Below are positions 1 through 8,516 of a DNA stretch of 54,664 nucleotides, in pieces. Position 1 is the first letter of the stretch, and each line of letters opens with the position of its first letter. The translations under genes were made by a program, and so were the position numbers. The DNA is taken from the NCBI GenBank assembly GCA_910586635.1, contig CAJUJA010000001.1:1-54664 (forward strand), given 5' to 3'. The notes under the pieces are model-generated. The model had not been told where the DNA came from. It ran no database searches and worked only from the letters and a program-made list of their open reading frames with translations. The DNA is from an uncultured Bacilli bacterium. GTDB taxonomy: Bacteria > Bacillota_I > Bacilli_A > RF39 > UBA660.

Positions 1-83
1 GACTTATTGCTTTTTTTCTATATAATTGGTGTCACATCAATTGTAACGCTACAAATTCTTCTATTGTTTTTAAGTTTTAAGTA

Positions 84-112
84 TTGACTAAAAATGTATG
101 GATTGTTATTCT
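84..112 (+). promoter_or_regulatory. Probable SigA promoter for the first gene
   Basis: TTGACT at 84-89 and TATTCT at 107-112 are separated by 17 bases. The TTG at 84 could be read as a start codon, but it has no ribosome binding site and fits better as the -35 element. Transcription would begin near 119, just ahead of the ribosome binding site of the gene starting at 144. Confidence 0.5.
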
Positions 113-143
113 TGATATAGTAGAGTATAAGAGGAGTAGCAGT

Positions 144-806
144 ATGACAGATGAGATGATGATAGAAGATTTTAAAAAAAAGCATTTAGATACTTATAAA
201 AAGGCAGTAATAGAAATTATTAAAAATAATACAAATAGTTTGGTGGAGGAAGATATTTTTTCTTTGATAAAAAAACCTCCACTAGATTCTATGGATCAAA
301 TAAAATCCAAATTATTGGGGGTTGCTAAGAGGCAAAAAATAATATTAGATATCAATGGGTTAGAAGAGTTTGTTAATCAATTTCGAGGATCTTTACAAAA
401 GAGATTTATTAATTTAGAGGGAATTAGAAAAGATGATTTAATTTCAAAGGTGGAATCTTTTGCTCCAAAAAGGGAAACTGAAATTATTTCTATTACAGCA
501 AAAGATTTGATCAAAATAAATCAAAATCTAAAAAAGGAAATTAAAGGTCAAGTAAAAGAGGTGATTTCCTCTTTAGAGGGTCATCTTGATTCTATTTATA
601 AAGAAGGTACATCATTAGATACAAAACGAAATATGAATGCTCAGTTTTTAAAGTATATGAAAGGTATTTTTCAAAAAGATTTATTAGAACATATTTCCAT
701 GAAAATCTTAATTAAGGATCAAACACTTTTTAGTGGAGTTGGTGAACAGGGAGAAAGATATTTGTTTACGAAGATGAATTCTCATTTATTTGATGAAGAA
801 AAATAA
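144..806 (+). CDS. Hypothetical cytoplasmic helical protein
   Basis: A 220-residue protein that I do not recognise. The ATG at 144 is chosen because AAGAGGAG lies about eight bases upstream; an in-frame TTG at 84 coincides with a promoter element. No signal peptide or membrane segment is visible. The composition is highly charged (many Lys, Glu, Ile), with long predicted helices around residues 90-160 and a stretch with alternating hydrophobic residues that could form a coiled coil. It is monocistronic, with its own promoter and a terminator at 839-875. It precedes spoVT, but nothing in the sequence links it to sporulation. Confidence 0.7.
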   Translation: MTDEMMIEDFKKKHLDTYKKAVIEIIKNNTNSLVEEDIFSLIKKPPLDSMDQIKSKLLGVAKRQKIILDINGLEEFVNQFRGSLQKRFINLEGIRKDDLISKVESFAPKRETEIISITAKDLIKINQNLKKEIKGQVKEVISSLEGHLDSIYKEGTSLDTKRNMNAQFLKYMKGIFQKDLLEHISMKILIKDQTLFSGVGEQGERYLFTKMNSHLFDEEK

Positions 807-838
807 TAAAGGAAAAATTTAAATTTAAAAATTGTAAA

Positions 839-875
839 ACAGTAAATAGTAAAATTGCTATTTGCTGTTTTTTTA
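839..875 (+). terminator. Rho-independent terminator
   Basis: An 11-bp stem, ACAGTAAATAG pairing with CTATTTGCTGT (one G-U pair), has an 8-base loop and is followed by a run of T. It ends the transcript of the upstream hypothetical gene. Confidence 0.85.
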
Positions 876-1035
876 TTTTCAAATAGAATGTGTCCTAAAA
901 GTTAACTATTTGGAAATATTTACCAGAAGGATTTTTGTGAATAAATATTATAATAATAGTATAAATTGTTAAAACAATTAGTATAAACTTTTAAAAACTA
1001 GAAATAATATTTATAGATGAAAGTGAGGAATCAAC

Positions 1036-1566
1036 ATGAAAACAACTGGTGTAGTAAGAAGAATTGATGATTTAGGAAGAATTGTTATTCCCAAGGAAAT
1101 GCGAAGAACATTGCGAATTCGTGATGGGGAATCCCTTGAAATTTTTGTAGAAGATGAAATGATAGCATTGAAAAAGTATTCATCTATGTCCGATTTAACT
1201 GATCTTTCAGATGATTTAGTAAACACAATTAATCAAGTAATATCAAAAGATGTTTTGATTACTGATCGAGATAAGGTTATTTCTATTTCTGGTAATTTAA
1301 AATCAAAATATCTTGGACATAGTATTTCTAAGTTTTTGGAACAAAAGTTAAATAGTAGAGAATTAGTAATAGAAAAAAATAAAATAGAGGTTGAGTTTGT
1401 AGAGGGGATAAAGGAGATTTGTTCTTATACTTTAACTCCTATTTTAACAAATGGTGATATTGTGGGTGCGGTTGTAATTTTTTCTTTGAATGATAGTATT
1501 ACGGATACTGAAGTAAAAATGGCTAATTTGACTTCTAATTTTTTAGGGAAACATATTGAGGAATAA
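1036..1566 (+). CDS. spoVT: Stage V sporulation transcription factor SpoVT
   Basis: A 176-residue protein, close to the 178 of B. subtilis SpoVT. Residues 1-50 are an AbrB-type swapped-hairpin DNA-binding domain beginning MKTTGVVRRIDDLGRIVIPK and continuing into the RRTLRI segment. Residues about 55-175 fit the C-terminal GAF-like domain that separates SpoVT from plain AbrB. In B. subtilis it is a forespore regulator that tunes SigG-dependent genes. The start has a GTGAGG ribosome binding site. Upstream, TGAATA at about 938 and an AT-rich -10 region are loosely SigG-like, which I cannot confirm. Its presence next to metG matches the B. subtilis neighbourhood and argues that the host forms, or recently formed, spores. 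Confidence 0.93.
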   Translation: MKTTGVVRRIDDLGRIVIPKEMRRTLRIRDGESLEIFVEDEMIALKKYSSMSDLTDLSDDLVNTINQVISKDVLITDRDKVISISGNLKSKYLGHSISKFLEQKLNSRELVIEKNKIEVEFVEGIKEICSYTLTPILTNGDIVGAVVIFSLNDSITDTEVKMANLTSNFLGKHIEE

Positions 1567-1584
1567 AAAAAAGTATGATATAAT
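1556..1584 (+). promoter_or_regulatory. Promoter of the metG T-box transcript
   Basis: TTGAGG at 1556-1561 and TATAAT at 1579-1584 are 17 bases apart, and TG precedes the -10 with one base between (extended -10). The -35 lies in the last codons of spoVT. Confidence 0.7.
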
Positions 1585-1590
1585 ACTTCC

Positions 1591-1815
1591 ATATTTAAAA
1601 GTTATGAGAAAGAGTTTTATAATCTTTTTATAAAGAGAGCTTGTGGTTGGTGAAAACAAGTATAAAAAATTATAGAATATGGCTTTTGAACTATTATATT
1701 GATAAGTAAATATAATCGTAGATAGGCGTTAACTATTTAAGTGTATAATAGAATATTATAAAGTAAGGTGGTACCACGGAAAATATTTTTCGTCCTTATA
1801 TTTATAATATTTTTA
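1591..1815 (+). promoter_or_regulatory. T-box leader (Met) controlling metG
   Basis: A tRNA-sensing T-box riboswitch. Stem I carries the usual apical segment around 1635-1662 (AGAGAGC, TTGG, GTGAAAAC). A plausible ATG specifier at 1679-1681 suits tRNA-Met. The T-box core AAGGTGGTACCACGG spans about 1765-1779 and pairs alternatively with the following terminator arm, CGTCCTTAT plus T-rich sequence, ending near 1815. Uncharged tRNA-Met would stabilise the antiterminator and let metG be transcribed. The core and the gene downstream make the class secure. The exact specifier position is inferred. Confidence 0.92.
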
Positions 1816-1832
1816 TTTTAGGAGGGATTTAG

Positions 1833-3344
1833 ATGAATAAAAAGTTTTATATTACTACACCAATATATTATCCAAGTGGTAAATTTCATATTGGTCATTG
1901 TTATACCACGATCATTGCAGATGCGATTGCTAGATTTAAAAGACAAGAGGGGTATGATGTGTGTTTTCAAACAGGAACAGATGAACATGGTCAAAAAATA
2001 GAAAATAAAGCAAAAGAGGTAGGAGTAAGTCCAAAAGAATATGTAGATGAAATTGTTCAAAATGCTAAAGATTTATGGGAAAAGTTAGATATTTCCTATG
2101 ATAAGTTCATCAGAACAACCGATGATATTCATGAAAAGGCTGTACAAAAAATTTTTGTTAGGTTATATGAAAAAGGAGATATTTATAAGGGAGAATATAA
2201 AGGACTTTATTGTACTCCTTGTGAGTCCTTTTGGACATCAACTCAGGTTGTAGACGGAAAGTGTCCTGACTGTGGACGAGAAGTACATGAAGTGACCGAG
2301 GAAGCTTATTTCTTAAGACTTTCGAAATATCAAGATCAGTTGGTTGAATATATTGAATCTCATCCAGAGTTTATTCAGCCAGAATCTAGAAAAAATGAAA
2401 TGATTAATAACTTTATCAAACCAGGGTTAGAGGATTTATGTGTTTCCAGAACTTCCTTTACTTGGGGAATTCAAGTTCCTTTTGATAAAAAACATGTAGT
2501 TTATGTTTGGTTAGATGCCTTGACTAATTATATTACTTCTTTAGGGTATTTGAGTAATGATGATAGTGAATTTAAAAATTATTGGCCGGCCGATTTACAC
2601 TTGGTTGGAAAAGAGATTGTTAGATTCCATACTATTGTATGGCCGATTATGTTAATGGCGTTGGAGCTTCCTTTACCTAAACAAGTTTTTGGGCATGGCT
2701 GGTTAGTTGTAAACGGAGAAAAAATTTCAAAATCTTTAGGAAATTATAGAGATCCAAGAGAATACATAGAAAAGTATGGATTAGACGCAATTAGGTATTT
2801 TGTATTAAGAGAGGTTCCCTTTGGTAATGATGGTTCTTTTTCTGAAGACTCTTTAGTTGCCAGAATTAATTCAGATTTGGCCAATAATTTAGGGAATTTA
2901 GTACAAAGAACGATCTCAATGGGAAATAAATATTTTTCTAGATCAATTTCTAATAAGAGTGTTATAGATACTATGGATAAAGATTTTTTGAACTCAATTA
3001 ATCATTTATATAGTGAAGTAGAGGAAAGGATGAATCGATTGCACATTAGTGAAGCTTTGGAATCTATTTTTGAAATGTTAAGGAGAGCCAATAAATATAT
3101 AGATGAGACCACACCTTGGATTTTAGCTAAGGATGAGGATAAAAAACAGAGGTTAGAAACTGTAATTTATAATTTATTAGAGTCCATTCGGATTTGTGCA
3201 ATTTTATTACAATCTTTTTTACCAACTACTACACAAAAAATACTAGGGCAAATTAATAATGAAAGAATAGAATCTTATTTTATAGAGGATAATCATTACC
3301 AATTAAGTACACCTTCGCCCTTATTTCAAAGGATAGAAAACTAG
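1833..3344 (+). CDS. metG: Methionyl-tRNA synthetase
   Basis: A 503-residue class I aminoacyl-tRNA synthetase that charges tRNA-Met in the cytoplasm. The HIGH signature is at residues 19-22 (KFHIGHCY) and the KMSKS loop is KISKS at about 297. A metal-binding pair CTPC...CPDC lies near residues 125-145, in the connective-peptide zinc knuckle. The C-terminal third is the helical anticodon-binding domain. It lacks the extra C-terminal tRNA-binding (EMAP-like) domain of longer MetG forms. The ATG follows AGGAGG. It is controlled by the T-box immediately upstream and closed by a terminator at 3376-3410. Confidence 0.97.
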   Translation: MNKKFYITTPIYYPSGKFHIGHCYTTIIADAIARFKRQEGYDVCFQTGTDEHGQKIENKAKEVGVSPKEYVDEIVQNAKDLWEKLDISYDKFIRTTDDIHEKAVQKIFVRLYEKGDIYKGEYKGLYCTPCESFWTSTQVVDGKCPDCGREVHEVTEEAYFLRLSKYQDQLVEYIESHPEFIQPESRKNEMINNFIKPGLEDLCVSRTSFTWGIQVPFDKKHVVYVWLDALTNYITSLGYLSNDDSEFKNYWPADLHLVGKEIVRFHTIVWPIMLMALELPLPKQVFGHGWLVVNGEKISKSLGNYRDPREYIEKYGLDAIRYFVLREVPFGNDGSFSEDSLVARINSDLANNLGNLVQRTISMGNKYFSRSISNKSVIDTMDKDFLNSINHLYSEVEERMNRLHISEALESIFEMLRRANKYIDETTPWILAKDEDKKQRLETVIYNLLESIRICAILLQSFLPTTTQKILGQINNERIESYFIEDNHYQLSTPSPLFQRIEN

Positions 3345-3375
3345 GATACGTTAAAATTTGTCTAAGTTTGTAAAG

Positions 3376-3410
3376 ATAGGAAAATTTAATTATCATTTCC
3401 TATTTTTTTA
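3376..3410 (+). terminator. metG terminator
   Basis: ATAGGAAA pairs with TTTCCTAT around a 12-base loop, followed by seven T. Confidence 0.85.
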
Positions 3411-3467
3411 TGATATATTTTTAAAGTAGTTTGTAGTAAATATGAAGAAAGGAGTCAAATATTATTT

Positions 3468-3653
3468 ATGCAAGATGATAAGATACAAGCTAAGATTTTT
3501 AAATTTATGAATTTAGATAACTTTTATTTATTATTTGCTATTATATCATTAGTATTTATAGTAAATACAAAGAGTTATTTAGATATGTTGTATTTTGTAT
3601 TAGTCACTGTGAGTTATATTAGAATCAAAATACACAAACGTAGTGATGCATAA
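3468..3653 (+). CDS. Small membrane protein of unknown function
   Basis: A 61-residue protein with two closely spaced hydrophobic stretches (about residues 18-33 and 38-52), a charged N-terminus and a basic C-terminus ending KIHKRSDA. GAAAGGAG lies somewhat far (about 13 bases) upstream of the ATG. It is bracketed by terminators at 3376-3410 and 3654-3679, so it is probably transcribed alone. I do not recognise a family. The bracketing and coding-like composition make it likely to be real. Confidence 0.55.
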   Translation: MQDDKIQAKIFKFMNLDNFYLLFAIISLVFIVNTKSYLDMLYFVLVTVSYIRIKIHKRSDA

Positions 3654-3679
3654 AATATCATTGACACTGATATTTTTTT
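3654..3679 (+). terminator. Terminator after the small membrane protein
   Basis: AATATCA pairs with TGATATT around TTGACAC, followed by a T-run. It overlaps the end of the 61-codon gene. Confidence 0.75.
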
Positions 3680-3706
3680 ATTTTACTCTAAATATGAGGT
3701 GTTTTT

Positions 3707-4462
3707 ATGTTTATTGATACACATTGTCATATATCTAAAAAGTATTATGATAATATTGATTTAGTGATAAATGATTCAATGAAAAATAATGTTAAACTTA
3801 TGATTTTTTCTTGTTGTGAAAAAGAAGATATTGATGAATCCATTCAATTATTAAATTCTTATGACTGTCTTTTTGCAACCTTTGGTTTTCATCCAGATCA
3901 AATAGATGAAGTTTGTGATGAGGACTTAGATCAATTAGAAAAAATAATTATAAAAAATAAAAAAATAGTTGGTATTGGAGAAGTAGGATTGGATTATCAT
4001 TATCCTACTGATAAGGAAAGACAAAAAAGGTTATTTAAAGAACAATTATCTATGGCACAGAGGTTAAACCTACCAGTTGTTATTCATAGTCGAGATGCGA
4101 CCAAAGATACAATTGATATTTTAAGTCAATATCATTTAAAGGGGATTATACATTGTTTTTCTGGTAGTATAGAAACTGCTAAGACTTTTATAAAAATGGG
4201 ATACAAGTTAGGAATAGGAGGCGTACTTACTTTTAAAAATAGTAAATTGGATCATGTGGTAAAAAAACTTTCTATTAAAAATATTGTGTTAGAGACGGAT
4301 AGTCCATATTTAACTCCTCATCCATTTAGAGGTGAGAGAAATAGTTCGAAGTATATTCCTTTAATTGCTCAAAAACTTTCTGAACTACAGAATATTCCAG
4401 TAGAAGATGTAGAAAAAATAACGTCAAATAATTGCTATGAATTATTTGACTTAAACCTATAA
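3707..4462 (+). CDS. tatD: TatD family metal-dependent DNase
   Basis: 251 residues, the normal length of the family (B. subtilis YabD). TIM-barrel metallohydrolase motifs are in order: DTHCH near residue 5, GEVGLDYH with the metal-binding Glu near residue 92, HSRDA near 127, HCFSGS near 152 and ETDSPYLTPHP near 203. Family members are metal-dependent 3'-5' exonucleases or phosphodiesterases linked to DNA repair. The start follows GAGGTG. It lies downstream of metG, as in B. subtilis (metS-yabD). Confidence 0.93.
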   Translation: MFIDTHCHISKKYYDNIDLVINDSMKNNVKLMIFSCCEKEDIDESIQLLNSYDCLFATFGFHPDQIDEVCDEDLDQLEKIIIKNKKIVGIGEVGLDYHYPTDKERQKRLFKEQLSMAQRLNLPVVIHSRDATKDTIDILSQYHLKGIIHCFSGSIETAKTFIKMGYKLGIGGVLTFKNSKLDHVVKKLSIKNIVLETDSPYLTPHPFRGERNSSKYIPLIAQKLSELQNIPVEDVEKITSNNCYELFDLNL

Positions 4463-4517
4463 TTATGGTAATGTTTAAATAGGAGTATATTCTTTAAATT
4501 AAAAGGGAGGTATTCAA

Positions 4518-5126
4518 ATGAAAGATAGAGAAACAGAGGAGAAAACATATTCTAGGAAGGTTATTATCTCTCTTATAGTGATTACCATTTTAGTTTTTAC
4601 AGTTATTAGTATTTCTTTTACAGCTTTTGTAAAGCAAGAACAGGTAAAACACTCCAATGAAGATATTGAAGGAAATGTAAGTATGACATATACAGAAAGT
4701 AAAAATGGTATTTTTATTGAAAATGCATCGCCTATTAGTGATGAAGTGGGTAAAACTTTAAGTGCACCAGGAGAATATTTTGATTTTACAGTAAGAACTA
4801 CTGTTGTGAAAAATCAACCTATTACTTATGAAATTACAGCTATTAAGGAAAATGATTCTACTATACCAGATCAAGATGTAAAGGTTTATTTAGAAAAGCA
4901 GGTAAATGGAACTTATGAGCAGTTAGTAGCACCAACAGCATTTCAACCTATTAAAGAAAAAACCAATATAGGCTCTCCAATTAATTCAATGGTATTAAAA
5001 AGGGTAAAATCAGAAAAAAGTGGTTTTGAAAATTATCGTTTAAGAATGTGGGTCAATGAAAATGCTGTGATTAAGGATGTTAAAACTTATGCAATTAAAA
5101 TTAATGTATATGGAAAAATTGTATAA
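4518..5126 (+). CDS. SipW/TasA-type exported protein, paralogue 1
   Basis: A 202-residue protein with a basic N-terminus, one hydrophobic segment at about residues 15-38 and an extracytoplasmic, beta-rich body. It shares with the next two genes the blocks (V/I)SM(T/S)YTE, P(I/T)(S/T)DEVG, YFDF, V(K/R)(L/V)YLEK and LRMW, so the three arose by duplication. The layout (short signal anchor, then a Ser/Thr-rich repeat-free body) and the SipW-like peptidase downstream suggest a TasA/CalY-like secreted or fibre-forming protein. That is inference. GGGAGG precedes the ATG. First gene of the cassette 4518-8419. Confidence 0.75.
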   Translation: MKDRETEEKTYSRKVIISLIVITILVFTVISISFTAFVKQEQVKHSNEDIEGNVSMTYTESKNGIFIENASPISDEVGKTLSAPGEYFDFTVRTTVVKNQPITYEITAIKENDSTIPDQDVKVYLEKQVNGTYEQLVAPTAFQPIKEKTNIGSPINSMVLKRVKSEKSGFENYRLRMWVNENAVIKDVKTYAIKINVYGKIV

Positions 5127-5140
5127 AGAGGAGAATTAAG

Positions 5141-5755
5141 ATGGAAGAAAATAAAGAAAGAAAGAAAAGAATAATTCCTATTTTGTTATTTATTTTAGTA
5201 TTGATCGTGGTTGTCGTTGGAGGAACTTATGCTATATTTTTCTATGGGAAAAGAGGAGATACAAGGAATGTGATTAGTACGAGGGCTATAAATTGTACTT
5301 TTAATGAGGGACCGTTAATTTCTATTAGATCTGCTTTCCCAATATCGGATGAGGTAGGAAAAAAATTGTCAGCTGGATCTATTGATGGTTATGATCAAGG
5401 ATATTATGATGCTACACTTAGTTGTGAATGTAAGGGTACTAAGGACTCAAATTGTAGAGGGAGTTATGAGATTTATGCTATTAATACTTCTACAGGTGCT
5501 AAAATAGATGAGCAGTATATTAAAGTTTATATAACAGATGGGGAACAAACAGAGCAAACATTAGGTGGAGTTACGACCTTTAAGTCTTTAACAGATTCCA
5601 GTGTAAATTCAAACGGAAAGTTGATTTATAGAAATTCTTTTACTAATTCTTTTTCTCAAAAAATAAGATTAAGATTTTGGATTTCTAAAGATTATCCTGT
5701 TAGTGAAGAAAGTTTAACTTTTAAAGCTAAATTAGGTGTCGAAGTTAGTGAGTAG
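5141..5755 (+). CDS. SipW/TasA-type exported protein, paralogue 2 (Cys-containing)
   Basis: 204 residues. The N-terminal signal is at about residues 10-32 (KRIIPILLFILVLIVVVVGG, then TYAIFF). The body is related to its two neighbours through the PISDEVGKKLSA block. It differs from them in having four cysteines, one in INCTFN and three in LSCECKGTKDSNC, which could form disulphides outside the cell. It lies 14 bases after paralogue 1 with its own AGAGGAG site, so the two are cotranscribed. The TYA sequence after the hydrophobic core resembles a signal peptidase site. Function is unknown beyond probable export. Confidence 0.75.
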   Translation: MEENKERKKRIIPILLFILVLIVVVVGGTYAIFFYGKRGDTRNVISTRAINCTFNEGPLISIRSAFPISDEVGKKLSAGSIDGYDQGYYDATLSCECKGTKDSNCRGSYEIYAINTSTGAKIDEQYIKVYITDGEQTEQTLGGVTTFKSLTDSSVNSNGKLIYRNSFTNSFSQKIRLRFWISKDYPVSEESLTFKAKLGVEVSE

Positions 5756-5764
5756 GGTGATAAA

Positions 5765-6379
5765 ATGGAACAAACAGATTCAAAGAAAATGTTATTATCA
5801 GTATTAGGAATTGCGATTTTAGTTGTAGCAGTAGTTGGTATTTCATATGCAGTATTTACCTTTACTTTTCGGTCAAATAAGGAAAATGTAGTAAATACAG
5901 GAACGATTTCTATGTCATATACGGAGGGTACTAATAATGTTATAACAATTACAAATGCGATGCCTACAACAGATGAAGTAGGAATGAGGCAAAAAGAATA
6001 TTTTGATTTTAATGTTTCTTCTGAAATCATGGGATCGACGCAAATTAATTATAAAATTATTGCTAGAAATATTACATCGGATAGTAAAGAGCAACCATTA
6101 GATGGAAAATATGTAAGACTTTATTTGGAAAAAAAGAAAGGTAATCAATATCAACAAGAGTTAGCTCCTACAAGTTTTAGTTCTTTAGATATGCATAAAG
6201 GTAACCCTAATGAAAGAATATTATATCATAATGGGAATTTTGTAAACACAACGGCTCAGAAAAAAAACCAATCGCATGAGTTTATCCTAAGAATGTGGTT
6301 AGGATCTGATTACCAGAGTGATGAAGTAGAAAGAACATTTAAAATAAGGGTAGATGTTCAAGCTGATATGGCGGAATAA
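5765..6379 (+). CDS. SipW/TasA-type exported protein, paralogue 3
   Basis: 204 residues. A hydrophobic segment at about 9-30 ends GISYAVF, followed by a beta-rich body with SMSYTEG, MPTTDEVG, EYFDF, VRLYLEKK and LRMWLGSD. These blocks align closely with paralogue 1. GGGTGAT precedes the ATG, nine bases after paralogue 2. A hairpin with a T-run at 6383-6404 follows, so the three structural genes may be made in excess over the downstream peptidase. The likely role is a secreted or surface polymer-type protein processed by the adjacent peptidase. This is inferred from context. Confidence 0.75.
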   Translation: MEQTDSKKMLLSVLGIAILVVAVVGISYAVFTFTFRSNKENVVNTGTISMSYTEGTNNVITITNAMPTTDEVGMRQKEYFDFNVSSEIMGSTQINYKIIARNITSDSKEQPLDGKYVRLYLEKKKGNQYQQELAPTSFSSLDMHKGNPNERILYHNGNFVNTTAQKKNQSHEFILRMWLGSDYQSDEVERTFKIRVDVQADMAE

Positions 6380-6382
6380 AAG

Positions 6383-6404
6383 AAGAGTTATCACTCTTTT
6401 TTTG
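6383..6404 (+). terminator. Short hairpin terminator or attenuator in the cassette
   Basis: AAGAGT and ACTCTT form a 6-bp stem with loop TATC and are followed by seven T. It is short, so partial read-through into the peptidase gene is likely. Confidence 0.6.
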
Positions 6405-6469
6405 TTGGAATTTTCCTCAAACCATGGTATTATATACTTAGTATAGAATAATAGGAGGTGGACTTTTAC

Positions 6470-7216
6470 GTGGATGCAACCATGGATGAATTTAATCAGG
6501 ATGAAAGATCCAAAAAATCAAATAAAAAAATCATTCCAGTGATCCATAAAATATATCAATTATTATCTAAAATATTTTTATATTTTTTAGTTTTAGTTTT
6601 GGTAATAATTATGATACTATTCGCCTTATATTTTATTGATATTCATAAGAATATGAAAAATGGGGTTACTAAAAGACCACTGTTTGGAGCCTATATAATT
6701 ATTAGCCCTAGTATGGTTCCTACTATTAATGTAGAGGATGCTATTTTAATTCAAAGAAAGGAAGCTAATGAGTTAAAAGTAGGGGATATTATCACTTTTT
6801 TATCTAGTGATCCTAGGTATTCTGGTTTGACAATTACCCATAGAATTGTCGGAATAGAAAAGTCGAAAAAAGGTGATTTATTTTTTAGAACAAAGGGAGA
6901 TAATAACAACTCCGAAGATGCTACTTTGGTTTCCAATAAGAATATTTGTGGAAAAGTGATTTTTAAAATTCCTAAAATTGGATATTTACAACAACTTTTA
7001 ACTAACGTTTATGGATGGTTATTTATTATCATTATACCTTGTGTAGGACTTGTAATATATGATATTGTAAAATTATCAAAATCTATAAAAAAATCATCTG
7101 GTTCCAATAAAAAAAGTGATAAAAACAAAGAGCAAAAAGAGTATATTGAGTTTATTAATATAAGGGAAGATAAAAAGGAAAAGGATAAAAAAGATGATGA
7201 CATCGAAGTCATTTAA
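6470..7216 (+). CDS. sipW: SipW-like (ER-type) signal peptidase I
   Basis: About 248 residues. The GTG at 6470 is preferred because AGGAGGTG at 6453-6460 overlaps the upstream in-frame GTG at 6458; the ATG at 6482 is also possible. One membrane segment is near residues 35-58 and a second near 180-200. Catalytic Ser is in SPSMVPT (about residue 81). The usual bacterial Lys is replaced by His in THRIV (about 124), the Ser/His arrangement of SipW and archaeal/ER peptidases. A conserved GDNNNSED box follows. The tail is Lys/Glu/Asp-rich and probably cytoplasmic. It sits directly after three candidate substrates, like tapA-sipW-tasA in B. subtilis. Confidence 0.88.
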   Translation: MDATMDEFNQDERSKKSNKKIIPVIHKIYQLLSKIFLYFLVLVLVIIMILFALYFIDIHKNMKNGVTKRPLFGAYIIISPSMVPTINVEDAILIQRKEANELKVGDIITFLSSDPRYSGLTITHRIVGIEKSKKGDLFFRTKGDNNNSEDATLVSNKNICGKVIFKIPKIGYLQQLLTNVYGWLFIIIIPCVGLVIYDIVKLSKSIKKSSGSNKKSDKNKEQKEYIEFINIREDKKEKDKKDDDIEVI

Positions 7217-7233
7217 AAGAATATGGAGGGAAT

Positions 7234-7926
7234 ATGAAAAAATTATTGATAGAGTATTCTAATATTATTGCATATACAGTTACAGGATTGGTATTTGGGT
7301 TTGGTTTTTTCTTACTATTTTTAAATTTTTATCATTATCGTAACGTGAATGAAACTTATATAAAACAGGATTCAGAAATGAAAATTGGTCAAGAATTAAA
7401 GAATAAATTAAGTTTAATTACAGAGAACATATCTGGATTTGACATGAATACTTATAGAGGAAGTGAAGATCCTTATAGTTTGTCTAGTGTGAAATCAAGA
7501 TTAGATATTTGTACGAAAAAGATTAATACAGAGGAGTTTAATACCCTTCTCTCTAGGAAAAATATTCATATGAAAGATGTTTATGATATGCAACAATTTT
7601 ATCAGGTGCAAATTTCTAATGAATGTTTGGTTAAACAGTTATATGAGATTTCGTTAACAGAAAATAATAGGTTGAATATATCCTCCCTACCAACTGTTGC
7701 CCCTTTTTTTGAAAGTCATATTAATCAATTAATTAATTCTACAGATTATGTTCAGAAAGTAATTAAGAATAATAGTAGTTACTACTTTAATAGTGAGGTC
7801 TCTAAAGTTGATATTTATAATCCTGTTAAGGATAGTTATTATAGTATTTTAAATGACTATGTTTCTTCCATTAATTTTATTTATGATTTGTCTGTTTGGT
7901 ATAAAAATGTAGTAGGAGAGGTGTAA
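7234..7926 (+). CDS. Single-pass membrane protein of the SipW cassette
   Basis: 230 residues with an N-terminal hydrophobic segment at about 12-32 rich in Phe and Gly (GFGFFLLFLNF), then an extracytoplasmic helical region with two cysteines (in DICTKK and NECLVK). I do not recognise a family. It starts 17 bases after the peptidase gene with a GGAGGG site and ends two bases before the next gene, so the three are one transcription unit. It may assist assembly or anchoring of the exported paralogues, which is a guess from position only. Confidence 0.7.
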   Translation: MKKLLIEYSNIIAYTVTGLVFGFGFFLLFLNFYHYRNVNETYIKQDSEMKIGQELKNKLSLITENISGFDMNTYRGSEDPYSLSSVKSRLDICTKKINTEEFNTLLSRKNIHMKDVYDMQQFYQVQISNECLVKQLYEISLTENNRLNISSLPTVAPFFESHINQLINSTDYVQKVIKNNSSYYFNSEVSKVDIYNPVKDSYYSILNDYVSSINFIYDLSVWYKNVVGEV

Positions 7927-7927
7927 G

Positions 7928-8419
7928 ATGAAAAAAATATTAAATGGGTTGTTTTTTATATTAAAATGGATTTTACTACTTTCCTCTTTTGCTGTTACTT
8001 TTTATATTGTTTTGTCTATGTATGATAGAGTAAATAAGAATCTGATGGAGTCCATCAGTTTATTTATCCCTTATGTCCTTATTTTGATATTATTTATGAT
8101 TAATATTATTTTTAAACAGAAGAGTGTAAGTAAAAATTTATTTTATAATTTAACTTGTTGTTTGGTATTTGCTACTATTATAGTGGTGGGAATAAGATCA
8201 ATTATGGATAAGAATATGATATTAAATAAAATTATGGGTTATGGGATTAATTTTTCTTATTTTAACGATTTTTTAGCCTTTATGAAGATATTACTATATG
8301 GGTTATCTGTTGGAAATATTTTCTTTATGATTCATGAAAAAGAGGATCATCCTGAAAGTACTTTAGTAAAAAAGATTAAAATTAATTCTGATAATGACTC
8401 TAATATAGAAGTTTTATAG
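7928..8419 (+). CDS. Multi-pass membrane protein of the SipW cassette
   Basis: 163 residues with four hydrophobic segments at about 5-30, 42-62, 72-92 and 110-135, and a charged cytoplasmic-looking C-terminus. GGAGAGG lies seven bases before the ATG. No known family is recognised. It is the last gene of the 4518-8419 cassette and is followed by a weak hairpin at 8405-8433. Confidence 0.7.
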   Translation: MKKILNGLFFILKWILLLSSFAVTFYIVLSMYDRVNKNLMESISLFIPYVLILILFMINIIFKQKSVSKNLFYNLTCCLVFATIIVVGIRSIMDKNMILNKIMGYGINFSYFNDFLAFMKILLYGLSVGNIFFMIHEKEDHPESTLVKKIKINSDNDSNIEVL

Positions 8420-8433
8420 CTTTCTATATTTTT
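8405..8433 (+). terminator. Weak terminator at the end of the SipW cassette
   Basis: ATAGAA pairs with TTCTAT and is followed by ATATTTTTG. The stem is only six pairs, so this is a modest call. Confidence 0.45.
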
Positions 8434-8516
8434 GTTTGAGACTTGGTTAGAGTTATCTCATTTTTAAAGATTTGATATAATAGATAAAAAGTTATTGATA
8501 ATAAGTTGGTGATAAT

